A stretch of 19,306 nt of DNA from DASWHD01 sp036393335 (GCA_036393335.1 DASWHD010000216.1:1-19306), one strand, 5' to 3'; counted from the first letter of the stretch, positions 7,791 to 15,787 are shown. Numbers and translations are program-made. Notes: generated by a model from the letters alone, not told the origin.

Positions 7791-8921
7791 ATGGCATCGA
7801 TCTCTCCCGAGCGCGTGCCATCGAGCACGGACACCGTGAACCCACCGCCACCCAACTTGTTGGATAGCCTGCCGCTCGGCATCCTCGCCACCGACGCGGC
7901 CGGGCGGCTCACGTGGTGGAACCAGACCGCCGGCGATCTGGTGGGCTCGGCCATGGACTTTCAGGTGGGACGGCCAGTCGGTACCGTCCTGCGCCTCGAC
8001 TTCGACATCGACCACATCATCCGCCAGGTGGTCGCCGCCGAGAGCGTGTACAACAATCAGGCCGCGACCCTGATCAACCGTTTCGATCAGGCGGTCGATG
8101 TGGGGATCACGGTCGCCGCCCTGCTGGCCGACGGCGACGCTACGGTGGGTGCCGCGGTCTTGGTCCAGGACCACACCGGCCTGCGGCGCCACGTGGAGCG
8201 CAGCCGCCACGCCCAGCGCCTGCAGGATCTGGGGGCGATGTCGGCGATGATCGCCCACGAGGTCAAGAACCCCCTGGGCGCGATTCGCGGCGTGGCGCAG
8301 GTCCTGGCCGGGGAGTGCAACCGCGCGGATCAGCACGAGGGGTTGGAGGTGATCCTGCGCGAGGTCGATCGCCTCACGATGTTGCTCGACGAGGTCCTCG
8401 GCGTGGCCCGCGCGGAGCTGCGCGAGCGCAAGCCGGTCAACATCCATCGGGTCCTGGACCGGGTGGTGGACCTGCTGCGACGCGACATCGGCGACCCGAC
8501 CCGGGAGCCATTCGTGGCCGAGTACGACCCGTCGTTGCCGGAGGTGGCCGGCAGCGAGGATCAGCTCGTGCAACTGTTCTTCAATCTGGTGAAGAACGGC
8601 CTCGAGGCAAGCCCGCCCGGGGTGCCGGTGACGGTACGCACCCGGCTCTCGCCGACGCGCTTGGTGCTCGGTGGCGCGAAACTGGGCGGGGCGCGCATGT
8701 TGGTGGTGACGGTGATCGATCGCGGTCCCGGCATCCTCCCGGAGCACCGTGCGCGCCTATTTACCCCGTTCTTCACCACCAAGCGTCACGGTACCGGCCT
8801 CGGGCTCGCCCTATGCGCGCGCATCGTCGAGGAGCACGGCGGCGAGATCCGTTTCCCCGAGGTACGCCGCGGCGGCACGCGGGTCGAGGTCTATCTGCCC
8901 TTTGCCAACGCCGGCACGTGA
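7791..8921 (+). CDS. ntrB: Nitrogen regulation sensor histidine kinase NtrB (GlnL)
   Basis: A 376-residue cytosolic PAS-histidine kinase/phosphatase that phosphorylates NtrC when nitrogen is limiting and is normally controlled by PII protein. A PAS domain fills residues 22-130 (LPLGILATDAAGRLTWWNQTA). The H-box AHEVKNPLGAIRG has the phospho-accepting His156; FFNLVKNGLEA (around 263-273) is the N-box; DRGPGI (310-315) and HGTGLGLAL (333-341) are the ATP-lid G-boxes. There is no signal or transmembrane segment, as expected for NtrB. I chose the ATG at 7791; a TTG two codons upstream is possible. No strong Shine-Dalgarno is visible. ntrC follows after 63 nt. glnA, the common neighbour, is not within the window. 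Confidence 0.95.
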   Translation: MASISPERVPSSTDTVNPPPPNLLDSLPLGILATDAAGRLTWWNQTAGDLVGSAMDFQVGRPVGTVLRLDFDIDHIIRQVVAAESVYNNQAATLINRFDQAVDVGITVAALLADGDATVGAAVLVQDHTGLRRHVERSRHAQRLQDLGAMSAMIAHEVKNPLGAIRGVAQVLAGECNRADQHEGLEVILREVDRLTMLLDEVLGVARAELRERKPVNIHRVLDRVVDLLRRDIGDPTREPFVAEYDPSLPEVAGSEDQLVQLFFNLVKNGLEASPPGVPVTVRTRLSPTRLVLGGAKLGGARMLVVTVIDRGPGILPEHRARLFTPFFTTKRHGTGLGLALCARIVEEHGGEIRFPEVRRGGTRVEVYLPFANAGT

Positions 8922-8984
8922 GGTCCCACGGACCGGCCGGCGGGTCGGGTGGGCGCAACAGAGAATCCGGGCTAGGCTTCCGCC

Positions 8985-10427
8985 ATGGAATCGAGACCGA
9001 CGGTCCTGGTGGTCGACGACGAGTCGAGCCTGCGCTGGGTCCTGCGCAAGGGGCTGACCAAGGCCGGGTATGACGTGGAGGAGGCGGAGGACGCCCACAC
9101 CGGGTTGCGCCTCCTGCGGCAGCGCGAGTTCGCCGCCGTGATCCTCGACATCAACCTGCCGGGGCTCACCGGGCTGGAGGCCCTGGAGGAGATCGCGGCG
9201 GTGCGCGCCGGCACGCCGGTGCTGGTGATCACGGCCCAGAACTCGATGAGCAATGCCATCGAGGCGATGCGCCGCGGCGCGGTCGACTACTTCACCAAGC
9301 CCTTCGACCTGGATGAGGTCTTGCTGGTGCTGGCGAAGGTGCAGGAGCGGCGCGAGCTGGAGGCGGAGGTGAGCCGCCTGCGGCACGCCGCCGGCGAGGT
9401 CGACCCGCTGGAGGAGATGGCGGGACGCTCCGACGCCATGCGCGAGGTCTTCAAGCGCATCGGCCAGGTCGCGGCGCGCGAGACCACCGTCCTGATCCGT
9501 GGGGAAAGCGGTACCGGCAAGGAGCTGGTCGCCCGCGCGATCCACTACAACAGCGCCCGCCGCCACGGTCCGTTCGTGGCGGTGAACTGTGCGGCGATCC
9601 CCGCGGAGCTCCTGGAGAGCGAGCTGTTCGGTCACGAGCGGGGCGCCTTCACCGGCGCGGTGAGCCGCAAGCGTGGGCGGTTCGAGCGCGCCGACGGTGG
9701 CTCCCTGTTCCTCGACGAGATCGGCGACATGGCCCCGGCCCTTCAGACACGCCTGTTGCGGGTGCTACAGGAAAAGGAGATCGAGCGGGTCGGCGGCGAG
9801 GAGTCGGTGGCGGTCGACGTGCGCATCCTGGCGGCGACCAACGTCGATCTCGAGGACGCCGTGCGTCGCGGCCAGTTCCGCGAGGACCTCTACTACCGGC
9901 TCAACGTGGTGACGGTCATCTTGCCGCCGTTGCGTGACCGGCCGGACGACATCCCGATCCTGGCGGAGCACTTCATCCGGCGGGGTAACCGCGAGTTGGG
10001 CACCGCGGTGGACGGGATCACCGAGGAGGCCCTGCAACGCCTGCAGCGCTATGGCTGGCCTGGCAACGTGCGCGAGCTGGAGAACTGCGTCAAGCGCGCG
10101 ATGGTGCTGGCGTCGGGCCGAGTCCTGGGGGCCGCCGAGATCGAGGCCGCCGGCTTCGGTGCAACGCCGGCGGCGGTGCAGGAGGCGGCGTGCAATTCGC
10201 TGGAGGCCGACATCTTGCCCCACCTGGAGCGCATGGTCGGCGAGGTGCGGGGCGAGGGAGACCTGTATCGCCAGGCGGTCGGCGCGGTAGAGGGGCCGTT
10301 GCTGCGCCTCGTGCTGGCCCGCACCGGCGGCAACCAGTTGCAGGCGGCGCGTCTCTTGGGGATCAACCGCAACACCTTGCGCAAGAAGCTGCGCGAGGCG
10401 GGCATCGCGACCGACGTCCGGAGCTAA
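8985..10427 (+). CDS. ntrC: Nitrogen regulation response regulator NtrC (GlnG), sigma-54 activator
   Basis: A 480-residue bacterial enhancer-binding protein. The receiver domain (1-120) has the acidic pair Asp11/Asp12, phospho-acceptor Asp55 (VILDINLPG), Thr83 and Lys105. The AAA+ domain (about 143-385) has Walker A GESGTGKE at 173-180, the sigma-54-contacting loop GAFTGA at 220-225, Walker B LFLDEIGD near 241-248 and the arginine-finger region FREDLYYRLNV. The C terminus is a Fis-type helix-turn-helix (GNQLQAARLLGINRNTLRKKL). All key residues are intact, so it should be active on sigma-54 promoters of nitrogen-assimilation genes. It is the partner of ntrB immediately upstream, and the 63-nt gap suggests one transcript. 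No terminator is evident after the stop. Confidence 0.96.
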   Translation: MESRPTVLVVDDESSLRWVLRKGLTKAGYDVEEAEDAHTGLRLLRQREFAAVILDINLPGLTGLEALEEIAAVRAGTPVLVITAQNSMSNAIEAMRRGAVDYFTKPFDLDEVLLVLAKVQERRELEAEVSRLRHAAGEVDPLEEMAGRSDAMREVFKRIGQVAARETTVLIRGESGTGKELVARAIHYNSARRHGPFVAVNCAAIPAELLESELFGHERGAFTGAVSRKRGRFERADGGSLFLDEIGDMAPALQTRLLRVLQEKEIERVGGEESVAVDVRILAATNVDLEDAVRRGQFREDLYYRLNVVTVILPPLRDRPDDIPILAEHFIRRGNRELGTAVDGITEEALQRLQRYGWPGNVRELENCVKRAMVLASGRVLGAAEIEAAGFGATPAAVQEAACNSLEADILPHLERMVGEVRGEGDLYRQAVGAVEGPLLRLVLARTGGNQLQAARLLGINRNTLRKKLREAGIATDVRS

Positions 10428-10469
10428 CCCGCATTTCTTACCACGAATTTGCTGCGCTCGCGCACCCGC

Positions 10470-10489
10470 CCTGCCTGCCGGCAGGCAGG
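10470..10489. repeat. 20-bp perfect palindrome CCTGCCTGCCGGCAGGCAGG
   Basis: All ten base pairs match around the centre at 10479/10480 with no loop. Its core is three TGCC/GGCA-type units. It could be a dispersed palindromic unit or a protein-binding site; only one copy is in this window. Confidence 0.85.
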
Positions 10490-10530
10490 CCGCATCTCCT
10501 GGCCCACCTCGTCCGAGCTCTCGACCAGGG

Positions 10531-10615
10531 GTAGGAGCCGGGGTTATTCCGGCGATCCGCGCCATCGGCGCGGCAGGCCCTGCGGGCCTGGATCGCCGAT
10601 ACAATCGGCTCCTAC
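10531..10615. repeat. REP/BIME-like element with nested stems (cruciform-like)
   Basis: Outer arms GTAGGAGCCG (10531-10540) and CGGCTCCTAC (10606-10615) are perfect inverses. Inside them an 8-bp stem (10550-10557 with 10591-10598) encloses two side-by-side perfect hairpins: 5 bp with loop ATC (10559-10571) and 7 bp with loop TGC (10574-10590). Folded, this is a multi-branched stem-loop of 85 nt. The outer GTAGGAGC start is shared with the REP at 18753, which suggests a REP-doublet or small non-autonomous element. It lies downstream of ntrC and upstream of the HU promoter. Confidence 0.72.
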
Positions 10616-10763
10616 GCTTGGGCCGGCCAGGAGCTACGCGCGTGTGCGTGGTCTCGCGACGATCCGTGATGAGAAATGCGGGCGAATACGGGGCGCGCCG
10701 GCGGTGTTTTTGTCGCGGCCGACGATGCCGGTCGGGGTAGGCAACCAAAGCGCTGCGAATTGC

Positions 10764-10792
10764 TTGACACTCTCCTGGCGCGTACCTAGGAT
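10764..10792 (+). promoter_or_regulatory. Sigma-70 promoter of the HU gene
   Basis: A perfect -35 box TTGACA (10764-10769) is followed by a 17-bp spacer and the -10 box TAGGAT (10787-10792, five of six matches). Transcription should start near 10799, giving a leader of about 60 nt with the strong Shine-Dalgarno AGGAGGAG at 10849-10856. Confidence 0.85.
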
Positions 10793-10859
10793 CGCCCGCG
10801 TTTCCAGCAGCCCCGCGGCTTTGCAGACCATCACCCCATCAACGAGCGAGGAGGAGAGG

Positions 10860-11141
10860 ATGACTAAGGCGGATCTCATCGAGGCCATTGCGAAGGAGGC
10901 CGATCTTTCGAAGGCGGACGCCGGCAAGGCGTTGAACGCCACATTGGATACGATCACCAATGCCATGAGGAAGGACGAGAAGGTCTCCCTAGTCGGGTTC
11001 GGTACCTTCTCGCTGGCGAAGCGACCGAAGCGTAAGGGACGCAACCCGCAGACCGGTGCGTCGATCACCATCCCGGCGCGCAAGGTGCCGCGCTTCACGG
11101 CCGGCAAGGCGCTCAAGGACCGGGTCCAGCGCAAGCGATAA
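10860..11141 (+). CDS. HU family nucleoid DNA-binding protein
   Basis: A 93-residue histone-like protein that binds and bends DNA as a dimer. The start ATG at 10860 is fixed by AGGAGGAG just upstream. The body MTKADLIEAIAKEADLSKA, the family signature GFGTFSLAKRPKRKGRNPQTG (residues 46-66) with the intercalating proline of the beta-arm in RNPQTG, and the ending VPRFTAGKALKDRV are characteristic. It reads as HU (HupB-like) rather than IhfA or IhfB, because of the short basic C terminus and ITIPARKVPRFTAGKALKDRV. It has its own consensus promoter and an intrinsic terminator, so it is a single-gene unit. A tRNA-Val gene follows. ihfA, normally downstream of pheT in this cluster, is not found there. 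Confidence 0.95.
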   Translation: MTKADLIEAIAKEADLSKADAGKALNATLDTITNAMRKDEKVSLVGFGTFSLAKRPKRKGRNPQTGASITIPARKVPRFTAGKALKDRVQRKR

Positions 11142-11169
11142 CCCGGCGCCGCACGCGTACCAAGAGAGC

Positions 11170-11204
11170 GGGGGTAGCCTGGCCGGGCTGCCCCCCTTTC
11201 TTTT
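11170..11204 (+). terminator. Rho-independent terminator after the HU gene
   Basis: A 10-bp stem (11170-11179 with 11186-11195, one G-U pair) with the six-base loop TGGCCG is followed by the T-rich run TTTCTTTT. It lies 28 nt after the HU stop and separates HU from the tRNA-thrS unit. Confidence 0.9.
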
Positions 11205-11218
11205 GTTGGGCCGTTTAC

Positions 11219-11247
11219 TTGACACCATTTCGGGCGCTTCAAAGAAT
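11219..11247 (+). promoter_or_regulatory. Promoter of the tRNA-Val/thrS transcript
   Basis: The -35 box TTGACA (11219-11224) is perfect; 17 bp later AAGAAT (11242-11247) matches four of six -10 bases. The C-rich tract right after the -10 is a GC-rich discriminator of the sort associated with stringent control of stable-RNA promoters; that regulation is inference. Confidence 0.72.
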
Positions 11248-11284
11248 ACGCCCCCCCTTTCAACCCCAGGACTGTGGTAGAGAC

Positions 11285-11359
11285 AGGCGCGTAGCTCAGG
11301 GGGAGAGCGCTACCTTGACACGGTAGAGGTCGGCGGTTCGAAACCGCCCGCGCCTACCA
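11285..11359 (+). tRNA. tRNA-Val (anticodon GAC)
   Basis: A full cloverleaf can be drawn: acceptor AGGCGCG/CGCGCCT (7 bp), D-stem GCTC/GAGC, anticodon stem CTACC/GGTAG around loop TTGACAC (anticodon GAC), a 5-nt variable loop, and T-stem GGCGG/CCGCC with loop TTCGAAA. Discriminator A and CCA are encoded at 11356-11359. It reads valine codons GUC and GUU. The thrS start codon is only 28 nt beyond the CCA end, so the tRNA is probably cut from a tRNA-mRNA co-transcript. Confidence 0.98.
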
Positions 11360-11387
11360 CCTCCCGCCGCCGCCACGCTGGAAACAG

Positions 11388-13307
11388 ATGCAGATCGAGG
11401 TAACCCTACCGGACGGGACGACCAGGACGTACGGCGAGGCCGTGACGGTGCAGCAGGTCGCCGAGTCGATCGGCGCCGGTCTGGCGCGCGCGGCGATCGG
11501 CGCGCGCGTCGACGGCAAGCCGGTCGACCTGAGCGCCGAGCTGCACGGCAAGGTCTCCCTGGAGATCCTCACGGAGCGTTCGCCCGACGCCCTGGAGGTC
11601 CTGCGCCACTCCACCGCCCATCTCCTCGCCCACGCGGTGAAGCACCTCTATCCCGAGGCGCAGTTCGGCGTCGGGCCGGTGATCGAGAACGGCTTCTACT
11701 ACGACATCGACATCGATACCCGCCTCCACCCCGAGGACCTCGAGCGGATCGAGGCGGAGATGCGGCGCATCGCCGAGCAGAACCTGCCGGTCGAGCGCCG
11801 GGAGCTCTCCCGCGAGGAGGCGATCGCGGAGTTCCGGCGCGTCGGTGACGGCTACAAGGTGGAGATCATCCAAGGGATCGCCGACACCGACACCATCTCG
11901 GCCTACGGCCAGGGCGATTTCATCGATCTGTGTCGCGGCCCGCACGTGCCGTCCACCGGTCGCCTGCGGTTCTTCAAGCTGCAATCCATCGCCGGCGCCT
12001 ACTGGCGCGGCTCGGAGCACAACAAGCAACTCCAGCGCATCTATGGCACCGCCTTCTTCTCCAAGAAGGCCCTCGACGAGCACCTGCACCTGTTAGAAGA
12101 GGCGAAGCGGCGCGACCATCGTCGCCTCGGCCGCGAGCTGGACCTCTTCCACCTCCAGGAGGAGGCGCCGGGGATGGTTTTCTGGCACCCCAACGGCACC
12201 CAGATCTGGCGTGCGGTGGAGGGCTACATCCGCGAGCTGATCGGGGCGCGCGGCTATCAGGAAATCCGCACCCCGATGATCGTCGATCGCAGCCTGTGGG
12301 AGCGCTCGGGCCACTGGGACAAGTTCCGCGAGGAGATGTTCACCACCGAGAGCGAGTCCCGGGAGTTCGCGGTCAAGCCGATGAACTGCCCCTGCCACAT
12401 CCAGGTCTTCAACCAGGCGGTGCGCAGCTACAAGGACCTGCCCCTGCGCCTCGCCGAGTTCGGCTCCTGCCACCGCAACGAGCCGTCCGGCACCCTGCAT
12501 GGCCTGATGCGGGCGCGCAACTTCGTCCAGGACGACGCCCACATCTTCTGCACCGAGGCGCAGATCGGGCCGGAGGTGATCGCCTTCAACGAGCTGGTCT
12601 TCCAGGTCTACGAGACGTTCGGTTTCGGTACGCCCCTGATCAAGCTGGCGGATCGTCCGGAGAAGCGCGTCGGCTCCGACGCGGTGTGGGACCGGGCCGA
12701 GGCGGCCCTCCAGGCGGCCCTCGACAGCAGCGGTGCGGCGTACGAGCTCAACCCGGGCGAAGGCGCCTTTTACGGCCCAAAGATCGAGTTCAGCCTCAGA
12801 GACTCCCTGGGACGGGTGTGGCAGTGCGGCACCATCCAGGTCGACTTCTCCATGCCCGAGCGCCTCGGCGCCACCTATGTAGGAGAGGACAACCAGCGCC
12901 ACACGCCGGTGATGCTCCACCGGGCCATCCTCGGCAGCATCGAGCGCTTCATCGCCGTGCTCATCGAGCACTACGGCGGCGCCCTGCCGCCATGGTTGGC
13001 GCCGGTCCAAGCGATCGTGCTGCCGATCAGCGAGCGCCACCGGGACTACGCCGAGACGTTGTACCGGCGCCTCGACGAAGCCGGCCTGCGCGCCACCGTC
13101 GATCGCCGTGACGAAAAGGTCGGGGCGAAGATTCGCGACGCGCAACTCCAGAAGATCCCCTACATGCTGGTGGTGGGTGACCGGGAGGCGGAGAGCGCCA
13201 GCGCGGCCCTGCGCACGCGCAGCGGCGGCGATCAAGGAACCATGGACATGACGGTGATAACCGATAGAATCCGCACCGCCGTCGCCAGCCGCAGCGTGGA
13301 GCTGTAA
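11388..13307 (+). CDS. thrS: Threonyl-tRNA synthetase
   Basis: A 639-residue class II synthetase that charges tRNA-Thr and hydrolyses mischarged Ser-tRNA-Thr. The order is standard: TGS domain (1-61), editing domain with His74/His78 (HSTAH) and Cys182/His186 (CRGPH), catalytic core, and C-terminal anticodon-binding domain (about 535-639). The zinc ligands fall at Cys334, His385 and His511, the same positions as in E. coli. It heads the classic cluster thrS-infC-rpmI-rplT-pheS-pheT. The leader between the tRNA-Val 3' end and the ATG is only 28 nt, too short for the E. coli-type thrS translational operator, so autoregulation of that form is unlikely. The Shine-Dalgarno is weak (GGAAACAG). Confidence 0.98.
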   Translation: MQIEVTLPDGTTRTYGEAVTVQQVAESIGAGLARAAIGARVDGKPVDLSAELHGKVSLEILTERSPDALEVLRHSTAHLLAHAVKHLYPEAQFGVGPVIENGFYYDIDIDTRLHPEDLERIEAEMRRIAEQNLPVERRELSREEAIAEFRRVGDGYKVEIIQGIADTDTISAYGQGDFIDLCRGPHVPSTGRLRFFKLQSIAGAYWRGSEHNKQLQRIYGTAFFSKKALDEHLHLLEEAKRRDHRRLGRELDLFHLQEEAPGMVFWHPNGTQIWRAVEGYIRELIGARGYQEIRTPMIVDRSLWERSGHWDKFREEMFTTESESREFAVKPMNCPCHIQVFNQAVRSYKDLPLRLAEFGSCHRNEPSGTLHGLMRARNFVQDDAHIFCTEAQIGPEVIAFNELVFQVYETFGFGTPLIKLADRPEKRVGSDAVWDRAEAALQAALDSSGAAYELNPGEGAFYGPKIEFSLRDSLGRVWQCGTIQVDFSMPERLGATYVGEDNQRHTPVMLHRAILGSIERFIAVLIEHYGGALPPWLAPVQAIVLPISERHRDYAETLYRRLDEAGLRATVDRRDEKVGAKIRDAQLQKIPYMLVVGDREAESASAALRTRSGGDQGTMDMTVITDRIRTAVASRSVEL

Positions 13308-13333
13308 TAACACGGGTTCGCCCGGTCATTCCT

Positions 13334-13346
13334 GGAGGTTCTTATC
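13334..13346 (+). promoter_or_regulatory. infC ribosome-binding site and AUC initiation codon
   Basis: GGAGG (13334-13338), five spacer bases TTCTT, then ATC (13344-13346) in frame with the conserved IF-3 N terminus. This spacing decides the start and points to AUC rather than to the internal GTG at 13407. Confidence 0.85.
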
Positions 13347-13952
13347 CGCCGACGTAAACCGACTCAGAAACGAGAGCAGCGCGAGAGGATCAACCAGCGC
13401 ATCCGCGTGCCCCAGGTGTTCGTGATCGACGAGGTGGGCGAGCAACTCGGCACGATGGATATCCGGGCCGCCCTGGAGCTGGCGCAGGAACGCGGCATGG
13501 ACCTCGTGGAGGTCTCGCCGAACGCCGAACCGCCGGTGTGCAAGGTGATGGATTACGGCCGGCACCTCTACGACAAGAAGAAGAAGGCCTCGGTCGCCAA
13601 GGCGCATTCCCACCAGATCTTGCTGAAAGAGGTGAAGTTCCGGCCCAACACCGACACCCACGACCTAGAGACCAAGACCCGCAAGGCGGACGCCTTCTTG
13701 AGCGAGGGCAACAAGTGCAAGATCACCGTCATGTTCCGGGGCCGGGAGATGGCCCACGTGGAACGCGGCCGTGAGGTGCTCGACAAGGTCACCGCGCTGC
13801 TCTCGGAGGTCGCGGAGCGGGAGCTGGAGCCGCACATGGAGGGGCGGTTCATGTCGGCGATCCTGACCCCCAAGAAAACCAAGAAGAAATCCTCCCCCAA
13901 ACCACCGGAAGTGACTCATGCCCAAGATCAAGACGCGGCAGGCGGCCGCTAA
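13344..13952 (+). CDS. infC: Translation initiation factor IF-3, apparent non-canonical AUC start
   Basis: IF-3 binds the 30S subunit, prevents premature 50S joining and checks initiator codon pairing. No ATG, GTG or TTG gives a complete N terminus: the first GTG (13407) would remove about 21 residues including RINQRIRVP, which aligns with RINGEIRA in E. coli IF-3. Going upstream in frame, ATC at 13344 lies five bases after a strong GGAGG (13334-13338). AUU or other non-standard starts are the rule for infC because IF-3 discriminates against its own start and so autoregulates. This start gives 202 residues, beginning IRRRKPTQK. LVEVSPNAEPPVCKVMDYG and KFRPNTDTHD are family hallmarks. The C terminus carries a Lys/Pro-rich extension of about 20 residues, overlapping rpmI by 35 nt. 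Confidence 0.93.
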   Translation: MRRRKPTQKREQRERINQRIRVPQVFVIDEVGEQLGTMDIRAALELAQERGMDLVEVSPNAEPPVCKVMDYGRHLYDKKKKASVAKAHSHQILLKEVKFRPNTDTHDLETKTRKADAFLSEGNKCKITVMFRGREMAHVERGREVLDKVTALLSEVAERELEPHMEGRFMSAILTPKKTKKKSSPKPPEVTHAQDQDAAGGR

Positions 13953-14115
13953 GCGCTTTTCCAAGACGGGGACCGGCAAGTTCCGCTTGAAGCACTCGCA
14001 CCACAGCCACATCCTCACCAAGAAGAGCACCAAGCGAAAGCGCGGCCTGCGCAAGCGCGGGTCGATTTCGCACCAGGACACGAATCGTGTTGCCAAGATG
14101 GTGCCCTATCTGTAA
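13918..14115 (+). CDS. rpmI: 50S ribosomal protein L35
   Basis: A 65-residue very basic protein; MPKIKTRQAAAKRFSKTGTG and SHILTKKSTKRKRGLRK are the L35 signatures, and the length is normal. Its ATG lies inside the 3' end of infC (35-nt overlap), with GGAAGTG upstream as a modest Shine-Dalgarno, so it is probably translationally coupled to infC. In E. coli L20 represses rpmI-rplT translation; I did not find the corresponding pseudoknot by eye. Confidence 0.98.
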   Translation: MPKIKTRQAAAKRFSKTGTGKFRLKHSHHSHILTKKSTKRKRGLRKRGSISHQDTNRVAKMVPYL

Positions 14116-14139
14116 TGCAAAACGCCCAGGAGGCTAGTC

Positions 14140-14493
14140 ATGCCTAGAGTGAAGGGGGGTCCGAAGACCCACCGCCGGCACAAGAGAATCCTCGCCATGG
14201 CCAAGGGGTACCGCGGCGGCCGCAGCCACCTGTACCGCACGGCCCAGGAGACCGTCGATCGCGCCCTGTGCTTCGCGTATCGCGACCGCCGGGCGCGCAA
14301 GCGTGACTTCCGCCGCCTGTGGGTGGCGCGGGTCAACGCCGCCAGTCGTGCCCTCGGTGTGCGGTACAGCCGGCTGGTCGCCGGGCTGGACAAGGCGGAG
14401 GTGCGGCTCAATCGCAAGATGCTCTCGGAGATGGCGATCTACCATCCGGCGGACTTCGCGAAGGTCGTGGCCCTCGCCCAGGAGCAGGGATAG
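14140..14493 (+). CDS. rplT: 50S ribosomal protein L20
   Basis: A 117-residue basic protein, MPRVKGGPKTHRRHKRILAMAKGYRGGRS..., the usual length and sequence of L20, an early 23S rRNA-binding assembly protein and the autoregulator of the rpmI-rplT unit in E. coli. AGGAGG lies upstream of the ATG and rpmI ends 24 nt before it. After the stop comes a 262-nt repeat-rich spacer before pheS. Confidence 0.98.
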   Translation: MPRVKGGPKTHRRHKRILAMAKGYRGGRSHLYRTAQETVDRALCFAYRDRRARKRDFRRLWVARVNAASRALGVRYSRLVAGLDKAEVRLNRKMLSEMAIYHPADFAKVVALAQEQG

Positions 14494-14500
14494 GTTGTTT

Positions 14501-14535
14501 CCCTCCCCCTCCGGGGGAGGGGCAGGGTGGGGGCG
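14501..14535 (+). repeat. GC-rich palindromic intergenic repeat, copy 1
   Basis: Pattern CCCTCCCCCTCC-GGGGGAGGGG followed by CAGGGTGGGGGCG. The first part forms a stem-loop; the second is a G-rich tail. It differs from copy 2 (14596-14630) at two bases. Confidence 0.88.
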
Positions 14536-14595
14536 CCGGGAGCCAGCACGTCCGATGAGCGATCTCCCCACCGTCTCGTTCACGGCGCACACGCT

Positions 14596-14630
14596 CCCTC
14601 CCCCTCCGGGGGAGGGCCGGGGTGGGGGCG
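14596..14630 (+). repeat. GC-rich palindromic intergenic repeat, copy 2
   Basis: Same orientation and nearly the same 35 bases as copy 1, with tail CCGGGGTGGGGGCG. Confidence 0.88.
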
Positions 14631-14682
14631 TCAGGACTCGGCGATCTGCTGAATCACCTCCCCACATTGCGGTAATGCCACA

Positions 14683-14718
14683 CGCCCTCCCCCAACCCCC
14701 TCCCGGGGGGAGGGGGAG
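14683..14718 (-). repeat. GC-rich palindromic intergenic repeat, copy 3 (inverted)
   Basis: Reverse complement reads CTCCCCCTCCCC-CCGGGAGGGGG then TTGGGGGAGGGCG, the same module in opposite orientation to copies 1 and 2. Confidence 0.82.
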
Positions 14719-14755
14719 TATGGCGCGGGCAAGGTCGCGTGGCGGCCGGTAAGTG

Positions 14756-15775
<1,020 letters not shown>

Positions 15776-15787
15776 GAGGAACGACTC

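Larger units (their letters stand above)
10428..10859. other. Repeat-bearing intergenic region between ntrC and the HU gene
   Basis: A 432-nt gene-free region. It contains a 20-bp perfect palindrome (10470-10489), an 85-bp cruciform-like element (10531-10615) and, near its right end, the HU promoter (10764-10792) and Shine-Dalgarno. I see no terminator with a T tract for ntrC; the element at 10531-10615 may serve as a 3' structure. Open frames crossing it have no recognisable protein character. Confidence 0.6.
14494..14755. other. Repeat-filled spacer between rplT and pheS
   Basis: A 262-nt gap occupied largely by three copies of a GC-rich palindromic repeat (listed separately). No gene is credible. 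In compact versions of this operon rplT and pheS are much closer, so the repeats probably expanded the gap. The stems have no T tract and so are not ordinary terminators. Confidence 0.7.

Noticed and set aside
10860..11141. HU gene as a relocated ihfA
   Set aside because: Residues 61-91 (RNPQTGASITIPARKV and TAGKALKDRV) fit HU-beta better than IHF-alpha.
12093..13313. 406-residue minus-strand frame opposite thrS
   Set aside because: Antisense shadow of a strongly supported gene.
13407..13952. infC starting at GTG 13407
   Set aside because: No Shine-Dalgarno at proper distance and it removes conserved N-terminal residues; the ATC at 13344 fits better.
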